Shown here: positions 28,983 through 39,580 of the stretch, one piece after another
Layout: each line of letters starts with the position of its first letter
Numbering within the stretch: position 1 is the stretch's first letter
Translations under genes and position numbers: made by a program
From: Candidozyma auris
Lineage: Eukaryota; Ascomycota; Pichiomycetes; Serinales; Metschnikowiaceae
Assembly: GCF_003013715.1 (NCBI RefSeq)
Contig: NC_072817.1
Span: 806,001 to 870,000, forward strand
DNA: 64,000 nucleotides
Direction: 5' to 3'
Notes under the pieces: model-generated
Told to the model about the DNA's origin: nothing
Database searches by the model: none
Seen by the model: only the letters and a program-made list of their open reading frames with translations

Positions 28983-30902
28983 ATGGGCGAGTCGAAATCG
29001 AAAATGTCAAAGTTGGGAAGGCTCTTTGGCATGCTGAGCCTGTCGTTGCACCTCCCGTCCCTCCACGAGAAAGAAAAAGACAAGGACGCCAAAGACGTCA
29101 GAGACCCTGCCAAGGACCCCTCCAAAGACTTTGCCAAAGACTCTAAAGATCCAAGCAACTTCGGCTCTCCCGCTAGAGACTGGCTGCTTCTGCCGCTCCA
29201 CTCGCCGGTGGCCACCAAACCAAACGCTTCTTCGAAACCTCTGTCTCCCATGAGCCCAGAGGATGGCAACGATGTTTTGTTTCCCTTGCCAGCCGATAAA
29301 CGGGCCACTTCCCATTCTGGGTCGCCCAAAGTGGCCAGTGAGGCCACCCATAATAACACAAGTACTGGCAACAAGAACTCCGGCTACGACAACCTAGTAC
29401 ACCCTCAACCACTACTGCTGGTGTTGCAGGAGAGCTTGCCACAAAAACTGCCTCCTCCATCGCGTCCTCTGTCAGCCAGCTCTCACCAGAGAAAGGGGGT
29501 GGCAGGCGGTGCTGGGGCTCTGGCCTCGGCTAACTTGTCTGTTGGCACAGGCGCAACCGCCTCGAAGCTGACGTCGGTGCTGAGGTCGCTGAGTGCCAAA
29601 CGGAAAACTCCCCAGAGCGTGCTGCGATCGCTGGGCAACTTGTCTCCTTCGGTGTCGCTGACCCACTTGCCTTCTCAGGGAGCTACTCCTTCCAAGCTGA
29701 GGTTTAAGATGTTTGAGGACGGCTCCCACGAGCACAACTTGCGTGCCACCAAGCGCCAGGAAAAGCTTAGTAATATGCTCAAAGACCTTTTGGGCGCCAA
29801 GAAGCTTCGAGACGAGGCAAAACTGGCGGTGCCCAACATCCTATCTCCCGTCCATAAGGACATGGAAAAACACAATGATCCAGACAAACCACCCACGCTT
29901 TTCGCTGGGTTGGTGAGCCAAGTAAAGAACAACACTTCTCCTTACCAGGTGCATGATGAGCTTCTAGATCCCATGAGTCAGCAAGATTGCCGTTCGTTTG
30001 TGGAAAAATACGGACGCTGCCAGGAAGTGATTGGCAAAGGGTCGTTTGGTGTTGTTAGAGTGGCTCACAAGAAAGTTGAGTCTCCAACAAATGAGGAAGT
30101 GCTATATGCGGTGAAGGAGTTCAAGAGACGTCCCAACGAATCGGAAAAGAAATACTCTCGTCGGTTGACGTCGGAGTTTTGCATTCTGTCTTCGCTAAAG
30201 CATATCAACATCATTGACACTCTAGACTTGCTCAAGGACGCCAAGGGAGACTACTGTGAGGTCATGGAGTTCTGCTCCGGAGGCGATCTCTACACCCTTA
30301 TTATAGCTGCGGGAAAACTCGAATACGCTGAAGCAGACTGTTTCTTCAAGCAGCTCATCCGAGGCGTCAACTACATGCATGACATGGGAGTAGCCCACAG
30401 AGATCTAAAACCTGAAAACTTGCTCTTGACACAACAAGGTGTGTTGAAAATCACCGATTTCGGTAACGGCGAGTGCTTCAAGATGGCCTGGGAGGATGAG
30501 ATACAGCTTAGCGAAGGCGTGTGTGGATCCAGTCCGTACATTGCCCCAGAAGAATTCACCCAAGAACAGTTTGATCCTCGCTGCGTTGACATTTGGGCGT
30601 GTGGTGTGATTTACATGGCAATGAGAACAGGGCGTCAGCTTTGGAAACTAGCCGATCCAAAAAGAGACGAGTTTTTCCAGGAATACCTTACAAAGCGTAA
30701 AGATGCTACAGGGTACGAACCGATCGAAGCGTTGAAGCGGGCCCGGTGCCGTAACGTGATTTACTCAATTCTTGACCCCATTCCCAACCGTCGTATCAAC
30801 GGTAAACAGATTCTTAATAGTGAATGGGGACGAGAGATCAAGGTGTGCGCAGCCGGCGATGGCCAGCTCTCTGCATCGGTGCTCAATGGGAAACTGGAGT
30901 AA
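28983..30902 (+). CDS. SAT4: Ser/Thr kinase of the Sat4/Hrk1 (NPR/HAL) family
   Basis: 639 aa. These kinases control ion and nutrient transport at the plasma membrane: Sat4/Hal4 supports the Trk potassium system and salt tolerance, and Hrk1 activates the Pma1 proton pump. The first ~330 residues are disordered and Ser/Pro/Lys-rich. The kinase domain (about 340-625) shows [31 protein letters not shown] (characteristic of this subfamily), [19 protein letters not shown] and [12 protein letters not shown]. The start MGESKS fits an N-myristoylation signal (Gly2, Ser6). Sat4 and Hrk1 are hard to separate by eye, so the symbol is tentative. The very long upstream region suggests complex control. Confidence 0.8.
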   Translation: MGESKSKMSKLGRLFGMLSLSLHLPSLHEKEKDKDAKDVRDPAKDPSKDFAKDSKDPSNFGSPARDWLLLPLHSPVATKPNASSKPLSPMSPEDGNDVLFPLPADKRATSHSGSPKVASEATHNNTSTGNKNSGYDNLVHPQPLLLVLQESLPQKLPPPSRPLSASSHQRKGVAGGAGALASANLSVGTGATASKLTSVLRSLSAKRKTPQSVLRSLGNLSPSVSLTHLPSQGATPSKLRFKMFEDGSHEHNLRATKRQEKLSNMLKDLLGAKKLRDEAKLAVPNILSPVHKDMEKHNDPDKPPTLFAGLVSQVKNNTSPYQVHDELLDPMSQQDCRSFVEKYGRCQEVIGKGSFGVVRVAHKKVESPTNEEVLYAVKEFKRRPNESEKKYSRRLTSEFCILSSLKHINIIDTLDLLKDAKGDYCEVMEFCSGGDLYTLIIAAGKLEYAEADCFFKQLIRGVNYMHDMGVAHRDLKPENLLLTQQGVLKITDFGNGECFKMAWEDEIQLSEGVCGSSPYIAPEEFTQEQFDPRCVDIWACGVIYMAMRTGRQLWKLADPKRDEFFQEYLTKRKDATGYEPIEALKRARCRNVIYSILDPIPNRRINGKQILNSEWGREIKVCAAGDGQLSASVLNGKLE

Positions 30903-31658
30903 CGAGTTCAACGTCAAGGAATATTCTATAGTATATATGATTAGCATCTAGGACCAGCATTAATGAATTGGCCAGGGGGGCCCGGTACCTAAGCAGTTGT
31001 AGACAAGTGATCATTTGACTGTTTGCGAAATGGATACATCAAGAGAAATGAGCAGTTTTTGATGAGAATCGGCTCGAATCTTCCTCGATTCGGTTTCCTT
31101 CGACGATGGTGAAAGTTCAGCAAATGCAGCAGAGACCCGCTTGTACGGAGAACCACATTCACACCTAACTTACATGATGTGAGTTCAACTTATACTATTC
31201 CTAATAATCCCACTACTTTACTCGGTGAGTACCAAGGTACAGCTGAAGCTTGTTTTCCTTTCGACTCTTTCGACTTGTGTTAAATGAAATTTCCACCGCT
31301 ACAGGCGCCTGTCATATATCTGTTGAATGTACAAGTCCTCTTACCGAAAGACCATCATAGCCTATCTCAATTGGTGCTTCTTATAGTAAGCTTCAGAACA
31401 CAAGGTTTTGTAGAGAGAAAAATGTGTCTTAATTAAATATTGGCGAATTGTTTTGCTCTTCTCTATTTCACGTTTGGAAAAAGTCCTAGATCTAGTCATC
31501 CAACTCCATTAAAATCTTCTGGGCAAAAAAAATCCAAGATATCCCTTCTACTCCGCTTTCCACTGAGCTTTATCTGACGAACGCTTCTACTCGAGTGAAG
31601 CTCCCACTGACTGATATTATTCTAGACTTGAACTCTAGCGAGGAAATGGTTGTTTCCG

Positions 31659-32520
31659 CTAATATCCCGCAGCCTTTCTCTTCTTGCCTCGATGGCCACG
31701 GGAATACTTGTTTTGTTCATTTGAGGAAAATTTCTTGACTCTATTACATGGGCAAGTCAGTGCCTTGTGTCCAAAACCTTCACAAGTGTAACACCTGAAC
31801 TTACCGGTGTTTCGCCTACCATAATTCCAAGGCCCAGACATAAAGGCAACGTTTAAACAGTGGCTTCCCTTTCCAATGAATTGATACTTCTTATAGAAGC
31901 GGGGCAACAAATCGGAACATTTTGAGATACGCTTCCTTCAAAAATTCAGTCTCGATACTTTTCGAAAGCCTCTTTGCCAGCATTGACTAACATAAGGGAG
32001 CGAAGCGATGTATCAATCTGATGGAACTCAACAAACGCTTGAACCATCCATACCTTGACATTTTTGTTTGTACGTGCCCATTAATTCTCCTCCTCTACTT
32101 TCCACCCAAGGAGCATAGGAACGAAGTTATACTTGTAAACCTTGATACATTCTAACACAGCAGTCCGTAAACCTTTCAAGCTTCTTACAGAACATTGCCT
32201 TACATTTTCAAAACACGGGACGAACTCTCGGGAAACATGGTCATCATTGGCGTTAATCTCTTCTGTCGTAGACTTGTTACAGGACCAAGTATTGTTCTGC
32301 CTCCTTTGGGACGTCGATGTACTTCATCATGTAAACCACCTAGGTACATGCTCTTGACGTAGAAGTTCGAAAGGCAAATAAAGATTAGTCTCACCGTGTC
32401 TATCTCTATGAAGATGCTTGATCCTAGCCTTAGAATGGGAATGGTATTCCTCAATGAGAGACATAGCTAAAAGAACATGCAACGGTATGGCAATCTGCTT
32501 TGATAAAGAGTCAAGGTATA
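31659..32520 (-). pseudogene. Degenerate retrotransposon gag-like sequence with CCHC zinc knuckle
   Basis: On the minus strand an 83-codon frame (31910 to 31659) contains a zinc knuckle CYTCEGFGHKALTC (Cx2Cx4Hx4C) followed by a Lys/Arg-rich tail, as in Gag or LINE ORF1 proteins. Further upstream, coherent helical segments continue in mostly one frame with several stops and shifts: LDSLSKQIAIPLHVLLAMSL near 32500, FVPCFENVRQCSVRSLKGL near 32200, and VWMVQAFVEFHQIDTSLRSL near 32030. It has no intact start or polymerase part, and no terminal repeats were found. It is best read as an old, inactive fragment of a fungal retroelement; the class (Ty1/copia, Ty3/gypsy or LINE) is not clear. Confidence 0.6.
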
Positions 32521-32772
32521 CAACTTTTCAGAGTATTTCTTAGACTCATCAAGTCTCCAATCCTCACTAGAGCACGTAAGTGCTGCAAAAGAGTACAGAT
32601 CATTTTAAACTTACAGTTCCCGTTGATAAGTGATTTTTGATCTCGCTTCAAGTAGTGGTCTATTTCGTAAGTAAGTTCTTGATATGAACAGTTATAAAAA
32701 AAAAGAAACACCTAGATTCTATGGTTTTGCTGACTACGACTGTGGTGCCCAAAATTCAGGAAACAGAGAGGA

Positions 32773-32783
32773 TTTCGCAGCCA
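32773..32783 (+). promoter_or_regulatory. Copy 8 of TTTCGCAGCCA word
   Basis: Context GGATTTCGCAGCCACTG, 643 bp upstream of the CDC28 start. Confidence 0.6.
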
Positions 32784-33175
32784 CTGTGCTAAAAGTGATG
32801 CACATGCAAATTATCGAATTCGATGGAAGATGCTTTTCTCAATGATACTGATGAGCACGGATCATTACTTAGTTTAAATGATGTGGTTGCAGCCATCTTG
32901 CGCTCTTACGACAAGGGTACCAGAAGTGCTTTTGAGCCAGCACAAATAGCACAAGTGTGAAATCCTCTTTCTAAGTAGCTAAGCAGAAGTTGAAATTCAA
33001 AAGCTCACTTATTTCGATATACCTGTTACCTAAGGCATTTCGGCTACAAAAACGCGAAATTCTTCTTATTTTACACTTTTCAGAAATCGTTGATCTGACC
33101 AGAAACGCCTATTCATCCATTTTTTGCTTTTTCTCAATCAACACCCTCCAGCTGAACTTCATATACTTCGACTAA

Positions 33176-33186
33176 TGGCTGCGAAA
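33176..33186 (-). promoter_or_regulatory. Copy 9 of TTTCGCAGCCA word
   Basis: Minus-strand copy, 240 bp upstream of the CDC28 start and inverted relative to the copy at 32773. Confidence 0.6.
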
Positions 33187-33425
33187 AGGCCAGAGGGGGT
33201 GAGTTAGCTAGGAGCCTTCCTCTCCCTCAAATTTCCACATCGACAAAGTTGGAAATCTTCAACATGTATGCCAACACCAATCAAAATTCTTTAATTCCTT
33301 TTTTTCCATTGCCCTGTGGTGTACATTCGACTCTGAACTGAACCCTTGGCAAGGTCCCTGCATCCAGAACATACCACAAGAAGAGTAATCAAAACGCGAA
33401 TAGACGCGATACTCTCTTCTTCAAC

Positions 33426-34406
33426 ATGGTGGAGCTTTCTGATTTCCAGCGTCAGGAGAAGGTTGGCGAGGGTACGTATACGATGAGATCTTATATTGTT
33501 GTCCACTGACTAATGCCAGGAACCTATGGTGTCGTATATAAGGCTTTAGACACAAGACACAACAACCGAGTAGTTGCACTCAAGAAGATTCGGTTGGAGT
33601 CTGAAGATGAGGGCGTTCCTTCGACAGCTATTAGGGAGATTTCTCTTTTGAAAGAAATGAGGGACGATAACATAGTCAGGTTGTATGATATCATCCATTC
33701 AGACTCCCACAAGCTCTACTTGGTATTTGAGTTTTTGGACTTGGACTTGAAGAAGTATATGGAGCTGATTCCTCAGGGAGCGGGGCTAGAACCCTCGATG
33801 GTCAAGAGATTTATGCACCAGTTGATCAAGGGCATCAAGCACTGTCACTCCCATCGTGTTTTGCACCGAGACTTGAAGCCTCAGAACTTGCTCATTGATA
33901 AAGAGGGTAATTTGAAGCTAGCTGATTTCGGCTTGGCCAGAGCCTTTGGCGTGCCCTTGCGTGCTTACACTCACGAGGTGGTTACTCTTTGGTATAGGGC
34001 GCCAGAAATTCTTTTAGGAGGGAAACAGTATTCCACCGGTGTGGACATGTGGTCTGTTGGGTGCATTTTCGCTGAGATGTGCAACCGCAAACCGCTTTTT
34101 CCCGGAGATTCGGAGATCGACGAAATCTTCCGTATTTTCAGAATCTTGGGTACGCCAAACGAAGAAGTGTGGCCCGACGTGACATACTTGCCTGACTTCA
34201 AGCTCACATGGCCCAAGTGGGAGCGAAGCGACTTGGCCTCACACATTCCTTCTTTGGACAGGGACGGTGTAAATTTGCTCGAGCAAATGTTGAACTACGA
34301 TCCCAGCAACCGAATCAGCGCCAAAAGGGCCTTGGTGCACCCTTACTTCCAAGAAGACAATGATGAAGCCTACGATAGTTACCCCCGCTCTGTGAACATG
34401 GGTTGA
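33426..34406 (+). CDS. CDC28: Cyclin-dependent kinase Cdc28 (Cdk1), with one intron
   Basis: 310 aa from two exons: 33426-33471 and 33520-34406. It is the master cell-cycle kinase, activated by G1 and B-type cyclins. The frame from 33513 lacks the normal N-terminus; splicing a 48-nt intron restores [19 protein letters not shown], which aligns with Cdk1 starts. Visible motifs are the inhibitory Tyr in the GEGTYG loop, the [14 protein letters not shown] cyclin-binding helix (a PSTAIRE variant of the usual kind), [21 protein letters not shown] with the activating [13 protein letters not shown] segment, and [18 protein letters not shown] codon at 33765-33767 sits where other yeasts have Gly or Ser. 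It converges on the following gene with 50 bp between stops. Confidence 0.96.
33472..33519 (+). other. CDC28 intron, 48 nt
   Basis: Starts GTACGT, ends GCCAG, with a GACTAAT branch-like sequence 3 nt before the final GCCAG. It interrupts a Gly codon of the ATP-binding loop (phase 1). The exon 1 side supplies the conserved first 15 residues. Confidence 0.88.
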
Positions 34407-34456
34407 GCCTCCATCACCCTGTGTATCCACACACTCGCTTTTTGATTTCATGACAC

Positions 34457-34981
34457 TCATTTCAGGTCACGGATATAGACCAGGTATACTAGCATTGCGA
34501 TAATTGCAACAACCAAGAAATGAGGGCTGGAGCACACAGTAGATGGCTCTTTCCCTTTAATGTAATTTTCAATGTACTCCGATGAGTACACTGGGTCTCT
34601 CTTTGTGTGAAGTGCTTGAATCTCAGAAATTGTCGTCGCAACGGGCCGTAGTAGCAAAAGATGTGGCTCTAACTCTGCCCTCATAACTCGTAGTCTGGCC
34701 AGGATCAAGTCACTTCTATCTATGGATGATTTTAGTAATTGTTTATGCTGAGAATGCTGAGAATGCAACTGCTGGAATCTCTTCTCCGTATCATGAAAAG
34801 AAGAATCGATAAATTCATGAACCATAATCATGTCATCTAGAAACTTGTTTAAGTCTAGTCTTTCTGTATCGAAGGTATCAAAAATAGACGACACTTGCGA
34901 AGTTCGGGAGTCGAGCGAACGGCACTCAAACAGGGACGTTTCTTCGACAATGGCACATTTACAGAAGGGTTCTGAATTCAT
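34457..34981 (-). CDS. Predicted tail-anchored protein, unrecognised
   Basis: 174 aa from the ATG at 34981. I do not recognise the family. Residues 1-150 are soluble and largely helical, with heptad-like stretches (for example FHDTEKRFQQLHSQHSQHKQ around 61-80) that could form a coiled coil. The last ~22 residues contain one hydrophobic segment (FLVVAIIAMLVYLVYI) followed by RDLK, the pattern of a tail-anchored ER or SNARE-accessory protein. Topology and helices would allow a role in membrane traffic, but nothing more specific can be said. It is tail-to-tail with CDC28. Confidence 0.65.
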   Translation of the reverse strand: MNSEPFCKCAIVEETSLFECRSLDSRTSQVSSIFDTFDTERLDLNKFLDDMIMVHEFIDSSFHDTEKRFQQLHSQHSQHKQLLKSSIDRSDLILARLRVMRAELEPHLLLLRPVATTISEIQALHTKRDPVYSSEYIENYIKGKEPSTVCSSPHFLVVAIIAMLVYLVYIRDLK

Positions 34982-36575
34982 AGGGAAATAACAAACAAGG
35001 AGTTCGAGAGGAGGTTATAGGTGAAGCAGAGGCAAGTAGAGTGTTTGTGCCTCGTCCGGATTAGGAAAAGTAATTACCCTAGGTGCAGCGCAGTGCAGGT
35101 CGGAGCGTTCGCAGCCGTTTCTCTGAGTCGAAGCCACCACGTAGAAGAAAGCAAATAGATGATCTCTTTTAGTCGAACATTCATGCGAGTCTCCTTCTCT
35201 TTCTTGCCTAATTATATCTGGTAAGGGTCTGAAAATCCGCACTCACACATCGTTAGTATGACGAAGCACGTACTCTCAGTAAAACGCAGTGCTTACCAAA
35301 AATCTCAAGCAAGTTCGTTTAGCAAGAAGTCAACTTCGTCAGCTGGTCCACTTTAGGTCAATTGGTCAGCTTTAGTACTATGTAAATGCTTAGAGGGCAG
35401 TTTGGGGTTCGTAGTGAGCCTGATACTTCCAAACTGATGTGTGTCTTGATAAAGCATCCAACATTCAAAACTTCTCATAGTCTTGCCGTTATAAGAGTCT
35501 TCTTCGGTTTTATTCCTATTTAAAGAGGCCCCATAACAACTGTAGAAGAATGATTGAGAAACTTTTTTGATGAGAGTAGTGCTCAGGGTATTTTCAATGT
35601 AGTCATATCATATCTTAAGAAAGGTGACCATCTGATTTGAGCTGGGGTTCTTTATGCTTCAATTGTGGAGTCATTGTCCAAGTACAGAAATACAGAAAGC
35701 ACTATGTTAAGAGCTGTCCTCAAAGGTTGGCAACGCCGACTTCCATAGATGAAACGTAATGTTAAAAAAAAGCGTATCATGATTCGTCTATTAATGTTTA
35801 TTAAAGAGTTGAGCTGGACCACAAATTTTCAATTCTCCTATACTAGAGCCCCCAATGAATTTTGCGAGGCAAGATCGTTATGTGGGCCATTGATTGTTGC
35901 GATTCAAGCCGCAACACAAATCTGAAATTTGAGACAACCTGAAGTTGATGACTCTTCATTGTTACAAACTCCAACTTTTCTCAAGCTTCCGACAAGCCAG
36001 GCTTGGTTTGGCTCTCTCGGAGATTCTTTTCCCAAAACGTAACTTTCTCCGTGCAAACTTTTCACACCTTGAGATACACGTAACCTTTACATCGCAGCTC
36101 CTCCACATAATGGCTAAAAGTATTCTTTCTTAAACCGCTCGGGCCGACAACGATATTCAAACCATAGGAGCCAAGCGTCCCGAGATCGGCTCCGTGAAAA
36201 TTCCTCATTTAACCTCTTCACTCCGCTTCATCCCCGTTTTCCCGCCTTCAAGCCCGCGCTTTTCTCAGCCTCAGTGAGAGCTTTATCTATTCCATCAGGT
36301 CCTAGCAAAACACTAACTTCTGGCAAAAAATTTCACAAAAAAGTACCACAGCTAAGTTGACCCAACAGGATATTTATACTTTTTTCTTACCATGCTCCGC
36401 AACGTCTTTTCCTTCTCATTCCTCACCTAATTTTTCTTTAATTGTAGGAACCCTTACATGCAAGGCGTGCAGCATTATGGCTGATTTGCACCCAAAGCGA
36501 GACGTACAAATAGAGGCGTGATCCCCAGATTTTTCAAAGCATATAGTCTTTTTCATTTACCTCAGAATATTCACA
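34982..36575. other. Intergenic region, 1.6 kb
   Basis: AT-rich, no intact gene. A near match of the recurrent word (GTTCGCAGCCGTTTC) is at about 35105-35119. Around 35655-35717 the plus strand encodes CFNCG followed later by HYVKSCP, which resembles a disrupted zinc knuckle and may be a second retroelement scrap. The last 300 bases are the promoter of the oxidoreductase gene. Confidence 0.5.
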
Positions 36576-37826
36576 ATGACAAAAATTTCGGCTGTTACCA
36601 AACTGGCAACGTCGCTTGCAACTAACGTGCTTCTTGTGGGTGGCTGCTACGGTGGACTCAGTGCCCTTGTTCACTTGAGGAACCTGTTGAAGGAAAAGAC
36701 TCTCTCAAAAAGAGTCAATGTGACGCTTGTGGAGCCAAAAGCTGGCTTATTCAATATCCTCGGTGTGCCTCGTGCCATCGTGGACCCGGAGTTTGCGAAA
36801 ACACAGTATGTTCCCTTAGACGAGTTCAGAACTCTCCATTTCGACCACTTGGTGTCTGACGACAAGTATGTTTTGCAGACTGCCGGGCCCAAGATCCAGC
36901 CTGGCGTCAATGAACACGTGGAAGTCACGTATGTGCAAGGAAAAGTGACGAAATTGGGCAAGCAAGAAGCAGAGTACTCGTTGAACGGTGGTGCCGGGGG
37001 AACAGAGAAAATCACGTTCGACTACTGTGTTTTGGCAGCAGGAAGAAACAGAACATGGCCCACGTCGCCAGACGCAATTAATACGGAAAGCTTTTTGGAG
37101 GAGGTGACGAAGTTCAACTCCACAGTGAAACAGAGCAACCGCATCGCTGTGGTGGGCGCTGGAGCTGTGGGCATTGAGATCGCCGGCGACATTAAGACGA
37201 AGCACCCAGATAAGGAGGTGATGCTCATCCACCCACACGCCACTTTCCCACCAGAAAAGCTCTCTGACGAGTTCAAGCAGAAAGTGAGGGAGAGTCTTGA
37301 GCGGGCCAATGTCAAGGTGATGACAGGATTGCGTGTGAAGCGGGAGTTGGAAAATAAGAACTTGGAGCTCACAAATGGCGACATCATCGAGGCAGACTTC
37401 ACCTACTGGTGTACGTCTTTTAAGAATAATACTGACCTTCTTGGTGAAGAGCTTAGCCACTTTGTCTCGCCCAAGAACAACGTCTACATCAACGGGTATC
37501 TTCAACTTGCACACCCTGAGACCAGTGAGGTGATTGAGAATATCTTCTGTGTGGGAGACATGACAGAGACGCCAAACATCAAAACAGCCGGATGGGCCAT
37601 CTCGATGGGCAGACACGTGGGCAATTACTTGCTGAGTCTCCTTGTCGACGGCAAGCTTTCGGGCGACGAGTTTCCCGTAGACCGTCCTAGCGCCATGCTT
37701 CTTGTATGTGGTAATGAAGACATCATCTCTGAGGTGGGCGGCGAGGTTGTGGTAAACAAGCCCATCTACATAGAGCAGTACAAGACGTACAAGTTTGCCA
37801 CGGTGAGGAACACTCTTGGAATCTGA
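36576..37826 (+). CDS. FAD/NAD-dependent oxidoreductase, AIF1/AMID-like
   Basis: 416 aa. The protein belongs to the pyridine nucleotide-disulphide oxidoreductase fold shared by Aif1, AMID/FSP1 and type II NADH dehydrogenases. The first dinucleotide fold is NVLLVGGCYGGLSA (about 18-31, FAD), the second is VVGAGAVGIEIAG (about 191-203, NAD(P)H), and the FAD-closing CVGDMTE motif is near 328. Such enzymes oxidise NAD(P)H and may reduce quinones; S. cerevisiae Aif1 is linked to apoptosis-like death. The N-terminus is only mildly basic and may or may not target mitochondria. Cysteine at the third glycine-loop position (GGCYGG) is a common variant in this subgroup. A 362-codon antisense frame is a shadow. 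Confidence 0.8.
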   Translation: MTKISAVTKLATSLATNVLLVGGCYGGLSALVHLRNLLKEKTLSKRVNVTLVEPKAGLFNILGVPRAIVDPEFAKTQYVPLDEFRTLHFDHLVSDDKYVLQTAGPKIQPGVNEHVEVTYVQGKVTKLGKQEAEYSLNGGAGGTEKITFDYCVLAAGRNRTWPTSPDAINTESFLEEVTKFNSTVKQSNRIAVVGAGAVGIEIAGDIKTKHPDKEVMLIHPHATFPPEKLSDEFKQKVRESLERANVKVMTGLRVKRELENKNLELTNGDIIEADFTYWCTSFKNNTDLLGEELSHFVSPKNNVYINGYLQLAHPETSEVIENIFCVGDMTETPNIKTAGWAISMGRHVGNYLLSLLVDGKLSGDEFPVDRPSAMLLVCGNEDIISEVGGEVVVNKPIYIEQYKTYKFATVRNTLGI

Positions 37827-38271
37827 TAGGTAGTGGAATCCATTACGTATGAACTGGATGCCTTCATGAACTTCAGTAGTCAGACGGCCAAAGATATGAG
37901 GCAAGTGTAGATTCTACAAGAGTTAGAGTAATGGACCGATGGGTTTTTTTGGAGGGTAAGATTGACCTTTGGTTTCGTTCAATTTCGGTTCATATTGCTA
38001 GATTTCCTAGTAATCCATATCTTGGGAGCATTTTCGCAGCCACTGAGGAGTACCTGCTAGGCCGATACAGACACCACTAGGAGCCCGTCGTTTATTGCTG
38101 GAGTTAAACATCAATTCTGTAATCCGCTAACTTTGAAAAATAAACTTTTCTTAACATCATAACTTCAAACGTCCGAACATAGCTGTAATTTGGTGGGACT
38201 ACAAATGTCCTGCGTATGACCCTTCACCTTTACTATCAACTTCATCTCCGGTGAACTCCTACTCCAGCACC
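37827..38271. other. Intergenic region, 445 bp
   Basis: Contains the end of the oxidoreductase transcript and the promoter of the LGE1-like gene, with one copy of the recurrent 11-bp word at 38032-38042. Nothing else seen. Confidence 0.6.
38032..38042 (+). promoter_or_regulatory. Copy 10 of TTTCGCAGCCA word
   Basis: Context ATTTTCGCAGCCACTGA, 229 bp upstream of the LGE1-like ATG. Confidence 0.6.
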
Positions 38272-39162
38272 ATGAGCGGTTACTATAACAACGACAGCTA
38301 TTACCCGGATAGGCGCTATGATAGCTCTCGCGGACATAGCCGAGGCGGTTATCGTGGTGGCAGAGACCACTACCGAGGGTCATACTATCGAGGTCGAGGC
38401 AAACCACTATCGAGTCGAGGCAGAGACTTCAGAAGAGAGTACGACAGAGACTACAGAGAAAGAGACCCTAGAGATAGAGAACGTGAATTCAGAGACAGAG
38501 ATCCTAGAGACAGAGACTCCAGAGATAGAGAGCGTGACTACAGGGAAATAGATCCTAGGGATCGTGACTCGAGAGACAGAGATGTCGATTACAGAGACAG
38601 GGAGTACAGAGATTTCAGAGACAACAGAAAAAACGACTATTCAGACTACAGAGAGCACAGAGATAGAGAGCCTAGTTGGGGAAAGGAGTCTAGAGATAGA
38701 AACCTGCCGAGGGAACCAAGGGATAGCCGAGAATACAGAAGTGACGCTAGAGGCGACCACAGAGGAAGCAGAGGAGAGTTTTCCAAAGATCCTGTGAGAA
38801 GTTTATCGGGAGGGACCCCCAAATATGAGACCTCGTCTCCAAGACACACTCCGAGACACACACTGGAGACCGGTGACCATGTTGCAACGCCTAGTAGTAC
38901 TTCTCTGGGACCGGTGGCGTCTTCGTCTTCTACTTGTACCGACCCATGGATCTCTATACTACAAATCAGTGATGAAAAGGTGGCAAAACGGCTCGAGTCC
39001 CGCCATTTAGAGCTTGCAAATGTTAACAAGACTCTTGGACAACTTCAATTGCAGAGGCACAAACTCAAAGCTCACATGGATCTTCTTGATGTATATGCAA
39101 AGAGGGACGCCTTGAACGTGGAGATGACATCCGAAAAGCTTGACGAGTTTGCATTTATGTGA
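38272..39162 (+). CDS. LGE1: Arg/Tyr-rich protein with C-terminal coiled coil, Lge1-like
   Basis: 296 aa from the ATG at 38272; the frame is open back to a GTG at 38251, which is not used. Residues 1-50 are Gly/Tyr/Arg-rich, 50-140 are an RD/RE repeat region (RDRDPRDRDSRDRERDYRE and variants), 140-220 are charged and disordered, and the last ~75 residues form a helical domain (about 225-295: WISILQISDEKVAKRLE, then a coiled coil). This layout, sticky Tyr/Arg tail plus C-terminal coiled coil, matches Lge1, which condenses with the Bre1 ligase and promotes histone H2B ubiquitination in the nucleus. The assignment is by architecture and weak sequence likeness. An SR-like splicing factor is the alternative, though no RRM is present. 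Confidence 0.55.
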   Translation: MSGYYNNDSYYPDRRYDSSRGHSRGGYRGGRDHYRGSYYRGRGKPLSSRGRDFRREYDRDYRERDPRDREREFRDRDPRDRDSRDRERDYREIDPRDRDSRDRDVDYRDREYRDFRDNRKNDYSDYREHRDREPSWGKESRDRNLPREPRDSREYRSDARGDHRGSRGEFSKDPVRSLSGGTPKYETSSPRHTPRHTLETGDHVATPSSTSLGPVASSSSTCTDPWISILQISDEKVAKRLESRHLELANVNKTLGQLQLQRHKLKAHMDLLDVYAKRDALNVEMTSEKLDEFAFM

Positions 39163-39580
39163 TGACTACGTTGTGGATGAAACAAGATGAAACGAGGGTA
39201 GACCTCGAGAGTTGAATGAGCTGCTATAGGGAACGGGTGGTTTTGACCGGAAACCAGGAAAAATTCATACCATGCTAAGAATGCTTTTACACGTCCACGG
39301 GTCGCTTCCTTACCAGTGCTTCTGGATCCTTGAGTGGTGCCATACCCAAGCAACACTCTAATTTTGAGCAGTAAACCCGAAATGGTTCCACAAAATCGTC
39401 TTTGCAAGTCAATGGCACCTGCAATTCTCCAATCTGATTTGTTGCTTCAGGGTAATTTGCCTAGACCAAGAGCCCTCGGCTGCCAAGCTAGGCTATGGTC
39501 CAACAGTTTCAGGGCGCGCGCGTGGAAAAGCTACCACCTCAACTACTAGCCACCCCATCACCAAACTGATTCATTCAATC
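39163..39580. other. Intergenic region, 418 bp
   Basis: Promoter and leader of IFA38. A short frame at 39334-39549 is not protein-like. Nothing else seen. Confidence 0.6.

Larger units (their letters stand above)
30903..33425. other. Intergenic region with retroelement relic and CDC28 promoter
   Basis: 2.5 kb. The central part (31659-32520, minus) is a decayed gag-like sequence, annotated separately. The right part carries two copies of the recurrent 11-bp word upstream of CDC28. The rest is AT-rich with no recognised gene. Confidence 0.6.

Noticed and set aside
36816..37904. A 362-codon minus-strand frame opposite the oxidoreductase gene
   Set aside because: It mirrors the coding strand codon by codon and has no protein-like features; the plus-strand gene has clear FAD and NAD motifs.
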